Assembly (NCBI RefSeq): GCF_910592395.1
Contig: NC_088316.1
Location: forward strand, 10,046,001-10,110,000
Source of the DNA: Lineus longissimus
Lineage: Eukaryota; Nemertea; Pilidiophora; Heteronemertea; Lineidae
Reading direction: 5' to 3'
DNA: 64,000 nucleotides
Of the stretch, positions 33,857-44,606 are shown piece by piece. The notes beneath the pieces were generated by a model. It was not told the DNA's origin and made no database searches. It saw only the letters and a program-made list of their open reading frames with translations. The position numbers and the translations under genes were made by a program. Numbering within the stretch: the first letter of the stretch is position 1; each line of letters begins with the position of its first letter.

Positions 33857-34809
33857 CAAGGAGGATACCGCGGTGACGTCACGGCTTTTCCAAGATGGCG
33901 CTGCATATTGTAAACAAACTCGATCCACGGCCAAGGGAAAATCAAGTCATCAAACAAAGTTAGATTTTTCGCATCAAATCAGAGTTATTAGTACTTTTCT
34001 GCTATGAAATAAGTCTTCAGACAATAAGTTATCATTTGAATAATGAAAAGTGCTGTTTTGATGGGGAAAAATAGGGTTTTTTAAACCAAATAGCCGGCCA
34101 CCGATCTTCCAAAATTAGCGATGGTTTCAAAACAGTCTCCCAGATATGGGGCAATCTCTTCATTATCATAATGGGATTTGGAGGCATGTTTACAGATTTT
34201 ACAAGTTCGAGACCCGTTGGACCTAAAACTCGCATAGATCTCCATAGATCCCCTCTATTTGTCGAGTTAGCGCCCCTGTAAGATCATGCATTTTCGAACA
34301 CTAGAACGAAATCTTCCTGCGGATATCGCGGTTTCGGTGATGATTAAAGGAGAAATTGAATGTTCTTAGAGTTGTATGGGACAGAAATGAGTTCATACTT
34401 CATGAATACATGAATATATTATGATATGGGCGGGCTTCTAAGTCAAAACAATAACAAACTCAACTGCATCTCTACCGTGTATCGCGTAGTGCATTGCCTA
34501 GTGTATTTCGTATTGTATTTTAGCGGAGACATTATTTCTGCACTTTGGCACTTTGGCCACGCCAAACGTCTTTTTTATTCGTGGAAGTTAATCTGCTCTG
34601 TAAATTTTATTTTACACAGGAAGAATCCATACTAGGTATTGCAATATTTCATGTCTATTGGTGTTTTTGTGTACAGGAGCGCACCGGACAGTAGGGCTCG
34701 AAGATGTGTTCTATGCTGGTGCTGTCAGTAGACTGAATCTGATTGGCCATAGCGATCACTAATATGGGATGTGATCACGTGATATGACGTCACCGCGGTA
34801 TCCTCCTTG
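33857..34809. mobile_element. 953-bp MITE, copy 1, with 9-bp TSD
   Basis: Terminal inverted repeats of about 25 bp starting CAAGGAGGATACCGCGGTG. TGAGCCAGG is duplicated directly on both sides (33848-33856 and 34810-34818). A second copy, over 90% identical by eye, is at 49548-50484. No transposase. 9-bp duplications suggest mobilisation by a Mutator-type transposase. Confidence 0.93.
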
Positions 34810-34818
34810 TGAGCCAGG

Positions 34819-35560
34819 TAACCTCCTGCTGAGTTGCCCGTCCAAAGGCTGAGGTCAACATATGTTGTTACATAACCGATCTTGCTATCACATCCTGGTT
34901 GCCTTGTAGTCGACCAAATTACTTCTAATTTTGCCTCATCAGCCCGAGTGTTTTCACTCGTTACGCTGGCCATCAGGTAGATAAGGTAAATATGCCGATC
35001 ATCACTGTGTGTAGTGTCAGCGGGGTGCTTGAAGTTGGAGGGCGACTAAATATTTTACAGGGCTGGTTTCCTCATGACAAAGCCCCAGTATATGTTGATG
35101 TTATCTGTTATCTGAACTAATTCTGGTAACGAGTTCATGACTCAGAAAATGAGTTTACTCCTGGACAGTTTGACCTTGACATTCTACAACGTGCCGTTGG
35201 GAGAACTGGGTGATCAGAACTTAAAACCCTTATTGTCACCCCTTATGATCGATGTACATAAAGTTACTGGTAGAGGCCACAACCATACATGCCATACTGG
35301 AGGCTACATCAGCGGGTTTTCGTCCATCCAACTACTGTACTCACCACATGTGGTTTCCCTTTATTTAGTGTCCGACAATAGAACCTGATCCACGACGCTT
35401 AATAACCCTGCACGAACAGCGTTCAAATACTCAACGCTCACAAATTAGATTTAACTAACCCCCCCCCCCCCCCCCACCACCACCACCAACCCAACCCCCA
35501 ACAACTGGCCTTCCCACTAGAGTAGACGGTTGGCCCCTGTCGAATAGAGGATTACTGCCC
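34819..35560. other. Intergenic, one poly-C tract
   Basis: C run of 17 at 35459-35475 followed by CCACCACCACCA. No gene recognised. Confidence 0.55.
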
Positions 35561-35645
35561 ATAAGTCCGAAGGTTCACAAGTCCGAAGGTTCACAAGTCC
35601 GAAGGTTCACAAGTCCGAAGGTCCACAAGTCCGAAGGTCCACCAG
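35561..35645 (+). repeat. 17-bp minisatellite, five units
   Basis: Unit CACAAGTCCGAAGGTTC, with TTC changing to TCC in the last units. Abuts the broken end of the partial foldback copy. Spacing and lack of unique spacers exclude a CRISPR array. Confidence 0.92.
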
Positions 35646-35654
35646 TCAACCAAT

Positions 35655-36317
35655 TTTCTTATTAGAAGAATAATTTCGTAGAAAGGACAAACATGCACAC
35701 GGGAATCACTAAAAAATGTGTCCGCTTAGAACTGGTGACATCACGAAAAGATATCTACATCTCTCGGTGTGTACATGAAGATGTACGAAATCGTTCACGG
35801 TGAAGGAATTTGTTCACATTTTTCATCTCCAAACCCGGAAAAAACCTTCTTCTACGTTTCTTGTCATGTTTAAGATGATGTACGGATAAGAGTCAGCCGG
35901 TACTGCATGATGTAGTCAATCTTCTCTGTATCACCCTGTATGATCACACCGCTCCGTAGTTCAAATAGGCCCCATGTGGTGGCTTAGTAAACGGGGTGCT
36001 GATTGGTCCATATTATGAGTGTGTGGTGGGCGTGTCTTCACGTGCATCCCCATATTTGGGAGATCAGTACTGTACACTGGAGGCGAGGTACGACTGGGTT
36101 GTTCTAAAATATAGATTGTTGAATCGGATATGCGACGGATTTCTAAACTACAGTCAAATTCCGATCTGATCATATAAAAATAATCTCCAAATATTGATTC
36201 GAAACCACCTTAGGTTCCAATGGCATTATTTCATGTTTTATGCATTTTTAGAACTGATTCCAAGGTTTATCACTGGTTCCAAGGTTTCATTGTTCCCAAG
36301 CTTTATCACCTACCAAC
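35655..36317. mobile_element. Second, partial copy of the 31-kb element, inverted
   Basis: Reverse-complement of about 31069-31740, roughly 90% identical. It runs from the terminus CTTTATCACCTACC at 36317 leftward through GATCAGATCGGAATTTGAC (minus strand) to GGACAAACATGCACACGGG. It stops near 35655 beside a 17-bp minisatellite, so its other end is missing. Together the copies form a 660-bp inverted repeat about 4 kb apart. Confidence 0.88.
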
Positions 36318-36371
36318 ACATATACGTCCAAGTCGACACCACCAATACTCAATCATATCATATATCATATC

Positions 36372-36514
36372 ATTACCGGCGTCGTAACCCTATTGGATTT
36401 TTGCCGGGGGTATGCAGTCCACTATAGGCTATTGTCCATCTATGTGAAATATTTTACTTGCCCTGGCATAGAAACTCCAATACAAGAGACCACGGCTTTT
36501 AGTCTCATCCGACA
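36372..36514 (+). repeat. Interspersed repeat, copy 2
   Basis: Second copy of the ATTACCGGCGTC repeat seen at 6627-6763, same orientation. It follows a short TATCATATCAT tract just outside the end of the partial foldback copy that stops at 36317. Confidence 0.75.
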
Positions 36515-37201
36515 CACAAGGAGTGCGAGATGAAAGAACAATAACAAGGAATGTAGTCTTGAAAGAAATCCTGTAACCAACTAAATGCATACATCACTTC
36601 CTATGACATTTAAACTCAACAACATCATCCACAGACAATGACTCTTCAACTGATTAGCGTAAGCCCAACATGGCCAAGCCCAAATTCATAACACACAGTT
36701 CGCCTAAACACCGTGCGGAGCATGGGTATTTGCTAGTAAATATGAATAGTGTACTTTGCGCTAATGCAATGCGTGTGTATTGCAAAACCTACTCATGATA
36801 CGCTGCTCATGATACCACAATGACAGCTATCGGCCGACAATTTGACGGCTCACCTTACTGACTTTGCCTCAAAACATAAAATGAATAGCATTCCAAAAGG
36901 AAGGTAAACTTCAATCATCAAAACATAAAATGAATAAACTTCAACCACCTTCAAACATAAAATGAATAGCATTCCAAAAGGAGGGTAAACTTCAATCATC
37001 TAAACTGATTAAGAAAAAAGATCTGAATTTAATACATCAAACGCTGGAAACAGAAATGAAAAATCGGTTTGAAAACCATGCATAGCCTCGTTACATTGAA
37101 GAGCTGTTCGTTAGATGTACATCTGCATTGTACGATCTATATACGAGGACCTTGTTTAAAGCTGGTGGCTGAACTTCAGGGTGAGGTTCACGGTTTGCGT
37201 A
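36515..37201. other. Intergenic, local duplication
   Basis: AAACATAAAATGAATA with GCATTCCAAAAGGAGGGTAA recurs at about 36870-36920 and 36950-36995, a small local duplication. Nothing else seen. Confidence 0.55.
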
Positions 37202-37626
37202 TCATCCACACATTCGCGTAGCACTGACCTCAAAAATTCCAGACATATCATTTGGGAGGCCCTCAAAGATATTATATTTCTTACTGTCACTAGTCTCATT
37301 GTACCAACGTAAATTGGTCAGGCCAACTTCAGCATATGCACTTTCGAAAGGCTTTGAACCTCTTGTTACCGATATAGTATAACGTTGCACCCTGAACCCC
37401 GGCCATGATCAATATCCCCCCGGCGTGAGAAGTGAGGTCACGTGTTTAACAGCACTCTTAAATGATGATTTGTCACAACACGCTGTATCCAAACAGATGC
37501 TGGATGTGATGACATCGATGGGTTCCAAGACCAACGGAGCTAATGGGTTCTCTTGGTGAACATCACATGGTGCGACCCGTTTGATTTGTTTGGCGGATGT
37601 GGTCTTCTCTGAGCGTCCATTCATCG
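37202..37626 (-). pseudogene. NNMT-like exon 3 with three frame changes
   Basis: Acceptor gtttcag before 37626. In successive frames: D-E-W-T-L-R-E-D-H-I-R-Q; then C-D-V, P-L-V-L-E-P-I-D-V-I-T-S-S-I-C-L-D-T-A-C and L-L-T-P-G-G; then I-L-I-M-A-G-V and Y-Y-I-G-N-K-R-F; then F-E-S-A-Y-A-E-V-G-L to a TGA at 37204-37202. Each piece aligns to the family in order, so the shifts are true breaks or homopolymer errors, not splice sites. Confidence 0.85.
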
Positions 37627-37825
37627 CTGAAACGAGACAAAGTTTCGGTAAGGTCGTTTTTCAAGCGCCTCCAAGAGTCGAGTAGTGTAAGGAAATAGAC
37701 ACCGAACTGGACGTAATGGTCGTCTCACCAAACACCGCGAGGGTGGCGCTACATGTAAAATGTAGGTCAAAACCGTGGCGCCTCGAATTAACAGCAAATG
37801 AGTTCAAACATATTATAGTACATAC

Positions 37826-38042
37826 CTTTTCCTTTCTAGTGTGCACACATATTCAAAGCAGTGTTGCCAGTTGTGGGCATCAGGGTCTCCATTCACCAAT
37901 TTTCGGATTTCATCCAGATTTTGAGTTGCAAAATCTGAGCAGACGATCTCTGAACAACAACTTCCGGCGGAAATGACAGTGTAGATACTCGGGCCAGACC
38001 CTACATCAAGGGATCTGCTTCCATCACGAATTCCTGCCGCAG
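37826..38042 (-). pseudogene. NNMT-like exon 2: SAM-binding core
   Basis: 217 bp, acceptor acttcag and donor gtatgt. The phase matches exon 1 exactly. Reads S-L-D-V-G-S-G-P-S-I-Y, C-S-E-I-V-C-S-D-F-A-T-Q-N-L, and H-N-W-Q-H-C-F-E-Y-V-C-T-L-E. This is the most diagnostic and undamaged exon. Confidence 0.9.
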
Positions 38043-38059
38043 CTGAAGTAAAATACACA

Positions 38060-38800
38060 TATATATTTATTCAATAATGTTCGTCATCATCATCGTCATC
38101 ATCATATTCGGAACCCGCCGATAACTTCATTCACTACTTTCGGTGACATTAGGTTAAGAACGTTCTTTAATCCATACTTGAGCTGATGGTTTTTATTGCC
38201 ATTTCGCCTATTGTCCTTTTGCAATCGTCACTTCGCCTAATTACCCTATTTGCCGATTGCCTAATTGCATTATTCCCGTATTGCCTGATTGAATACATGT
38301 ACCAGGTTAGTCACGTTCTGAGATAATGACAGTGTTATCAGGAGAGGCGTGTTGACTAATATCCTTTTTGTGGTCATTGGTATTAAATGGGGGTCGGGTA
38401 TGGGAAAGACCCATTGATCATCTTCGAATTTGACCGTGAACCCAAACCCCCCCCCCCCCCCTCAGGCTAAGAGACAAAAGCCACTAAATCCACTCAATTG
38501 TTTGAAAACGGACATCCCATGGGCAAAACTACCTGGACACCTCTAGAAATCATGGCTACACGAAGATTGAAATGTAATTAGTACATAATTTCAGATTATG
38601 ATTATTTCATTGGCCAAGTCTGGTCAACTACGTATCTTCATCCCTATCTCCACACATGTTCACCTAACCTCAAGCGTTGACAGATGAATTACAAAATAAG
38701 GAGCCTGGTATATTTTGAAGTCTTTAAAAATCAACATGGAACGTCCTCCGCATGTATGCCAAACAACAACAACAAATTAAAAGGACAGACTGGTTCTTAC
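38060..38800 (-). other. Intron 1 of the NNMT-like pseudogene
   Basis: Contains a CAT/CGT microsatellite near 38086-38105 and a 15-base C run at 38447-38461. No other feature. Confidence 0.6.
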
Positions 38801-39357
38801 CCATGAGCTCATGAAGCATCTCTAACAACTTGTTGTAGAATTGGCTTTCCCCCATGTGATAATTCTCCAAAAAGATTTTTGGGGCCGAAATGTGTTTTGT
38901 AGTCGTCTCCAGATAATGTTGCCGTCTTAAGCCCGTTACACACGAGGGACTTCTCACCAACTTAGTTGGTTTTAAAATTAAGAACAGGTGCACAGGTGAC
39001 TGGAAGTTGAGAGTCGTTCACCCACTCATACGAAAGACATAATCCCAGCAATATTTAGGTCCTGCACTATTTAGGCCAAAAGAGTCAAAATATGGCCCAA
39101 CTATGTTGTTGACTGAATCACACGGGGAAATTTCTCCCCCACACTCCTTATATAAACAAAAAAATCCTTATATAAACAAAAGATGTCGTCGAGAAATAGA
39201 ACAAGTCGGTAGTGCAGCCAGCAACTCCAACCAGTCGGGCAAAGTATCAGTTACCTGGTCTGGATTCCTGTTATGAATTAAAATTCCAACTAAGTTGGTG
39301 AGAAGTCCCTCGTGTGTAACGGGCTTTAAGTGATTCGGAAGCTGGATTGTTAGCCAT
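38801..39357 (-). pseudogene. NNMT-like exon 1, split by a TTAA element
   Basis: ATG at 39357-39355 opens M-A-N-N-P-A-S-E-S-L-K; the 395-bp insertion falls at this L-K (TTAAG). Past the insertion the frame reads T-A-T-L-S-G-D-D-Y-K-T-H-F-G-P-K, then after a one-base shift E-N-Y-H-M-G-E-S-Q-F-Y-N-K-L-L-E-M-L-H-E-L-M. Donor gtaaga follows 38801, leaving one base. With the insert the ATG frame stops within about 20 codons. Confidence 0.8.
38931..39325. mobile_element. 395-bp piggyBac-like MITE with TTAA target
   Basis: About 60-bp TIRs: left GCCCGTTACACACGAGGGAC at 38931 and inverted GTCCCTCGTGTGTAACGGGC at the right, continuing through TTCTCACCAACTTAGTTGG. TTAA flanks both sides (38927-38930, 39326-39329), the piggyBac signature (Kolobok also uses TTAA). 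One extra T lies between the right TIR and TTAA. No coding capacity. Inserted in NNMT-like exon 1. Confidence 0.9.
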
Positions 39358-39689
39358 GATAAGAAGCAATGGTGCAAACTGTCTAACCTGGTCGACGGGG
39401 TGTCTAGAAAACTAAGACCTAAGACCTAAGACCCAAGACCCACTATTAAACTGAGACGCTGGATACTATGAAACTAAGACCCACTAGGAAAATGATGAAA
39501 TTTAGGAGGTTCCTATAATTCCTTCCTCTCAGGTCTGACAGCAATGCACCAAGGTTGAGATGAACCCTTCCACTGCTGATTGGTTAAATAATTAACCAAA
39601 GTTGAGATGGTGGTGTTTGGGTGGGGTAGCTGGGAGGGGGTGGAGTAGTATTGCCCCTTAGCTATCCCTAAACACTTCCACTAAGTTTC

Positions 39690-41264
39690 CTAGCTAGGAA
39701 ACTGATATCCTGGATACTATTGTAGAGGGGTTAGAAAGGGTTGTGGTTGGTTAGGAATGGTCCCTTTGGGGTCGATTGGGGAGTGTAATTCTTACGCTTG
39801 TGAAATGGTAAGTATTTGCTCCAGTAGTGGGGATCGTGATCCGAGGGGATATTCTTACACTTGTGAAATGGCAAGAAGTCAGGGACAATGATTGGGGAAT
39901 AATTCTTACTTTTGTGATATGGTAAGAAGGGTTTTGCTCAAGGAATCACACAAGGTCCTGAGTTCAGCAGATGTAAGCGTGCTCTGGTGGTTTACTTGAA
40001 GCTGTGTAAACAGCAACACGTGTAATTGGTACCTGTGATAGATTAGTAATCTATTCACGGCTGGAGGTCTTATTGAGCCAGGTCAATATTTCAAAACAGG
40101 TACCAGTGATGTTATTTTGAGATTGAAGAAGACACAGACAAACTGAGTCCTAAACACGACGTATTTCTTGGTATAAGGCTCTGCTAAACGTTTCCAAAAT
40201 GGGGGGTGGACTTAACTCAAAGGTAAAGCACAAGCTCTACAGTAGCAGAAAGGGGTGCCTGCAAGAATCGTACCTCTTCGCTAGGAATCAATTTATGTAA
40301 AAGGTTGTTAGTATAGCACACGATATTATCCAGCTAAGATTAAAATATGTTTTATAATTTTATTGAGGAGAATTTACAATAGTAGGAGGGGGATGAAACG
40401 TAAAGGCCTAAAGATACATTGGGCTGAATAGCGCTAAAAGTTGTTGAAGTCGGCAGTTATAGAACTATACGTAATAGTAATTATTTCTTTTCATCAGTAA
40501 TTTCCGTTCGTGAACCGTGGGAGATCACTTCAAAGCCAGGAGTAATGTAATCAAGATGGTGGCTAATTAGATACGTATCAATACAAGAATGATAATTGTG
40601 ATGTGGAAAAATAGGTGAAATCGGCAACTTACGTGTATTTTCTTCGAGTGAAATGGATTGAATTTTAGGTTATCCAAAATATGAGAAATACGGGAAAGAA
40701 ATCGGGGTTTCGGATCTCAGTGGCCGTTTAGCCTGTCAGTGACTCTGACCCTTTGTGTTTCGACTGAGATCCTCTTCTCAGTCTTTTTTCTCCTCTCTCG
40801 TCTGTTTTCTCCTCTTCTGCTGATCAAGCAACTTGTTGCCTTTTATATACCCGTTTTAGTTCAGGAATTTACCTGTTTTTCCAGAAATTTAGATGTGCAA
40901 TTTTGGTCAATTTACTCGTCAGATGTTTAACTATTTCTGGTTTAAACTGGCTTTTTGAGGTGATCTCACTGGGATTGCATTAAATGACTCATTGTATTTC
41001 ACAATGATTGGTACATATTTTATTGTATTTCCTAATCAGATAAATATTTATCTTAAAGGCAAATTATGATATGTTATACAGTGATATGGGATACAGTACT
41101 AGTTGTTGCTACGAAACGTATCTCACATAAAAGATATCAAAACTGTTTCTCAAAGCTTTATTTCGCCTAATAACATATATCTGTATTTCTAGATATTGCT
41201 CAATTCAAAACTTGCATAGATATTACTCAACCAATTAGTCATGATTTCTTGAAATGCATTCCTT
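39690..41264. other. Interior of inverted repeat, no gene
   Basis: Repeated phrases such as GGGGATATTCTTACACTTGTG and TTCTTACGCTTGTGAAATGG suggest small local duplications at 39790-39910. No coding motif found. Confidence 0.5.
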
Positions 41265-41456
41265 AGCATGATGAAATACGCTGTGACGGTGATTTTGTTC
41301 TTTTAATAGAAATTCGTTATCATACTTATGTAATAGTGCACCTGCTAAGGTGAGTAATGTAGCATGATGAAATATGCTGTGACGGTGATTTTGTTCCTTT
41401 AATAGAAATTCGTTATCATACTTATGTAATAGTGCACCTGCTAAGGTGAGTAATGT
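41265..41456 (+). repeat. 96-bp tandem duplication, almost identical
   Basis: Two units starting AGCATGATGAAATAYGCTGT at 41265 and 41361, ending CTAAGGTGAGTAATG. Only about two base differences, so the duplication is recent. Confidence 0.95.
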
Positions 41457-42077
41457 TTTGACTAGGATGAAATGAAGCCCGAAAAGCGAATAAATGACCT
41501 AATGGTAGCATGCAAGATGACTATACTGCTTCATGACACGCAAACAGGCGAGGGGTCTGAGAAGGATTCTAAGTAAATAATGATAATAACTTTTATATCA
41601 TATCATATCATCAATTAAGGTCGAAGGCCTTTTACTGTAAGTCCTTGTTGAGAGCCCTCACTCGTTCGCAACATGCAACAATATTTAAATACAAAGAAGT
41701 TATTTACAGCGGATCATGATTTCACGTGAAGTAGATGAGAATGTTCAATAAATAGTGATATAGTGCGCAGCACTATACACTATGAAACTAAGACCTTGTA
41801 TAATTTATTAATTTCCAGCTAATTTATCTCATGGATGGATTCTCCTTCATTTCTTAACCAGCAATGGAAGTGTTTTGGGATAGCTGAGGGGCAATACTAC
41901 CCCCCCCCCCCCCACCCAAACACCACCATCTCAACTTTGGTTAATTATTTGACCAATCAGCAGTGGAAGGGTTCATCTCAACCTTGGTGCATTGCTGTCA
42001 GACCTGAGAAGAAGGTATTATAGGAACCTCCTAAATTTCATCATATTCCTAGTGGGTCTTAGTTTCATAGTATCCAG

Positions 42078-42807
42078 GGTCTTAGTTTCATACTCTGGCG
42101 CTCCGGAATGGGATATAAACTGTTTGCTTTCTTCATTAGGAAATCTTTGCTGTCGTTTATGTTTCGATAAAATCTGACATATAGCCCCTCCGACCACTAT
42201 TTCAAAGCTACTGGCCGGAATGACCATTCTCTTGGCAAGACAAGTCCCCATTGTCCAATGTAGTGATTCTGATTTTAGAACAAAGCGGGCGAAAGTGATT
42301 GAAGCTGATGGTGTGTGATTGATTTAAAACACCCCGCTAGGTCACGAGGTTGCAATTTGAGCCTACACCACCCTGAAAATAATCTCATGCTGACCGTAAT
42401 TGATGTATCGACGTCGTTCAGAGTCTGTCAACACAGACGTCCATTACTTAAGTCACGTGACCGCCTCCTATGTTTGGGCACTTTTGTTCTTGGGTCTAAT
42501 TTGGAGCAGACAAAGTCTTACTAAATGCCTTTTGAGATTAATATATTCGGTGAACAATAGTGTTTATTGAATTATATGGCCAAACGAAAATTGGGTTTTA
42601 GCCAACATAGCGACAACATACTTGTAAAACGGATTACGAGAGTTCTATAGCAACTGCACGTACATGACGTACCACATTAATTTTTTTAGCCCGATGGTAA
42701 TCTACCAGCCCAAGCACATTTATCCTTAAAATTAAAGATGTTGCATTATTCTGAATTGAACTTGCTATCGATCAAATACGTCCTGGTGGCTTACACAAGC
42801 TTCATTT
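42078..42807. other. Intergenic, nothing recognised
   Basis: No coding motif or repeat found before the diverged CGTCC-type repeat that precedes the Helentron. Confidence 0.5.
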
Positions 42808-43010
42808 TTGGCTCACCTGTGAGCCTTTGCCATCACGCAGTGTCCGTCGTCGTCCGTCGTCGTCGTCGTCGTCGTTAGACCTTGGTGGCACGTTTTGTAA
42901 CTGCTCAAGCTTTTGAACTCTAACTTGGTACACATGTACCCCTGGGTGATCGCTACTCAGAGGTCAAATTGCGGTCTCACATGATATACAGTTTGGCCAC
43001 CAGAGGGCCC
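42808..43010 (+). repeat. Diverged single relative of the 12-kb repeat
   Basis: Contains GGCTCACCTGTGAGCC, CAGTGTCCGTCGTCGTCCG with CGT triplets, then TGGTGGCACGTTTTGTAAC, ACTTGGTACACATG and TTTGGCCACCAGAGGG. These occur in the same order as in the 12.06-12.35 kb unit. It lies immediately upstream of the decayed Helentron. Confidence 0.8.
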
Positions 43011-43067
43011 GAATGTCATAAATGAAGAAATGTTCCTAACCTGTTCTATAAGCTGAAGAAACTGCAG

Positions 43068-43913
43068 ATGAAGCAGATTACTGATAAAGTGGCATTAGCT
43101 GTGCGGCGTTGTCAGAGTAAAGGAAAATCATATACTGCTGAGCAAATGTTGAATGATGATGTACGATCCCAAATGGTTCACCTAAATGAAGGCTATTTGA
43201 TATTCAGAACCATCAGAAACTCCCCATCGTACCTTGAAAATAAGAAAAAAGAGGTATTCGCTATGATCAGGCAACTTGGTATACCAAGCCTATTTGAATC
43301 TCTGTCTGCTGCAGACACCCGATGGACTCCACTACTGAAAACACTTGGAAAATTAATTGACAAAGTGGACTACTCAGATGAACAAATTGCTGGATTCAAT
43401 TCAGAAACTAGAAGTAGACTGCTCAGTGCTGATCCTGTGACATGTGCTCGGTATTTTGACCATTCTTGATGAGTTAGACATGGATGAAGATGAGTACATC
43501 AAAGTGATAAGATCATCTCTGAAATCGCCCAAAGTCTTTTTGAAGAGACAGCTATGTGAAATACGTATCAATCCGTACATGAAAAATCTGTTAAGTGCAT
43601 GGCAGGCTAATCATGACATCCAGTTCATTTTAGATGGGTTTGCCATTGCGGTCTATATCATTTCCTATACATGCAAGGGTCAAAAAGGAATGAGTGCACT
43701 TCTTGACACAGCGGCCAAGGAAGATAAAGCCAATAACATGGAATTGAAACAAGCAGTACGGCATATGGGAAATAAGTTCCTTAACGCTGTGGAAACAGGA
43801 GCACAAGAGGCAGCATATTTGGTACTTCAAACACCTATCACCCGGGCCTCCAGAGATGTTCTCTTCATTAATACGAACAGGGCAGAAGAACATCCATTCA
43901 TCTTGAAAGACAA
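43068..43913 (+). pseudogene. Helentron Rep/helicase N-terminal region, HUH core missing
   Basis: Reads F-R-T-I-R-N-S-P-S-Y, M-I-R-Q-L-G-I-P-S-L-F, S-A-A-D-T-R-W and D-P-V-T-C-A-R-Y-F-D-H, all classic Helitron_like_N text. Then, after a frame change at about 43455, D-E-D-E-Y-I-K-V-I-R-S-S-L, Y-I-I-S-Y-T-C-K-G, T-R-A-S-R-D-V-L-F-I-N-T. In complete Helitrons the stretch between these two blocks contains the H-U-H catalytic motif and tyrosines. Here it is deleted. Interrupted at 43914 by the Academ element. Confidence 0.9.
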
Positions 43914-44606
43914 TAGTAGGGGTGCCAGACCTCAGAAATGTGCATAAAACAGGAGCAACTGGGTCACGTCATGACATACTTTTGTTTCTAATATTTTTTT
44001 GTAGAGTGGATCATTCTGCATCAGATTCCAGAGGCCTGCTCGGGCAAATCATCCGCGAAACTAATTTTTCAGCCTACTTTTGTATTTTCGGAGCAGTGGA
44101 AAATCGCCCCCAAATTTAGGGGTAGGGCAAATGTTATTGCATTTTTCAAAGGGTCCCACATAAATGTTTCCATCATATTTGGTACCTGTGGAAAGCTTAT
44201 AAGGTGTGCTACATTTTGAGATCAATTGTTTTCTAATTGGGTCAATTTGGGGTCAACTAGAGGTCAAAAGGTCAAGGGCGGAAGGGGTAAGTCAAAATCC
44301 ACGGCTCTCTAAACTCTATGCCATGCTGTGCCCAAGTGAGTTAGACTATTGGAAGCCAACTAATGCAGAATTCTAGAGCACTCCAGTGGGTAGTTTTTTT
44401 ATACCTAACTAAGCAACAGGGGTAAAGGACCTTTATATTAACCCCTTCAGTTGTGGGGCAAAATTTTGAAAATTGCTAAAAAATGAGCACCTTTCACTAA
44501 TTAAACTTAATGGTGCAGTTATTGATCACAATCACTTTCTATTCACAATAATGAACACTGGCAACTTTAATTCTATCATTTTTCACTTTATTAGACTAGT
44601 AATTCT
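43914..44606 (+). repeat. Left terminal inverted repeat of the Academ-type element
   Basis: Pairs with 48275-48960. The outer ~45 bp has diverged, then AACTGGGTCACGTCATGACA onward matches almost perfectly through GAGCACCTTTCACTAATTAA to ACTAGTWATTCTT. Confidence 0.92.

Larger units (their letters stand above)
37202..39357 (-). pseudogene. NNMT/PNMT/TEMT-family N-methyltransferase, disrupted host gene
   Basis: Three minus-strand exons: 39357-38801 (interrupted), 38042-37826 and 37626-37202. Family features: start region G-D-D-Y-K-T-H-F, SAM-binding L-D-V-G-S-G-P followed by E-I-V-C-S-D, then the C-L-D-T-A-C and L-L-T-P-G-G segments and a C-terminal G-L-x-N-L-R-W-Y. From family knowledge these enzymes transfer methyl from S-adenosylmethionine to small amines such as nicotinamide, in the cytosol. 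Breaks: a 395-bp MITE after codon ~10, one frame change in exon 1 (around a CCCCAAAAATCTTTTT stretch) and three in exon 3. Introns are kept, so it is not a processed copy. Sequencing error is unlikely for all breaks, since nearby long ORFs are intact. Confidence 0.85.
39459..42077. repeat. Large inverted repeat, ~220-bp arms, 2.6-kb span
   Basis: Left arm 39459-39685 (CTGGATACTATGAAACTAAG, ACCCACTAGG, GTTGAGATGGTGGTGTTTGG) and right arm 41862-42077 are inverted copies, with an expanded C run of 14 in the right arm (41900-41913). A perfect 20-bp palindrome AGTTTCCTAGCTAGGAAACT follows the left arm. Probably TIRs of a non-autonomous element. No clear target duplication. CCTAAGA micro-repeats lie just outside at 39403-39440. 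Confidence 0.78.

Noticed and set aside
35561-35645. Regularly spaced 17-bp repeats as a CRISPR-like array
   Set aside because: Units are contiguous with no unique spacers, and the host is a eukaryote.
39403-39440. CCTAAGACCTAAGACC as an interstitial telomere
   Set aside because: The 7-bp unit differs from TTAGGG/CCCTAA and there are only a few copies next to an inverted repeat that contains the same word.
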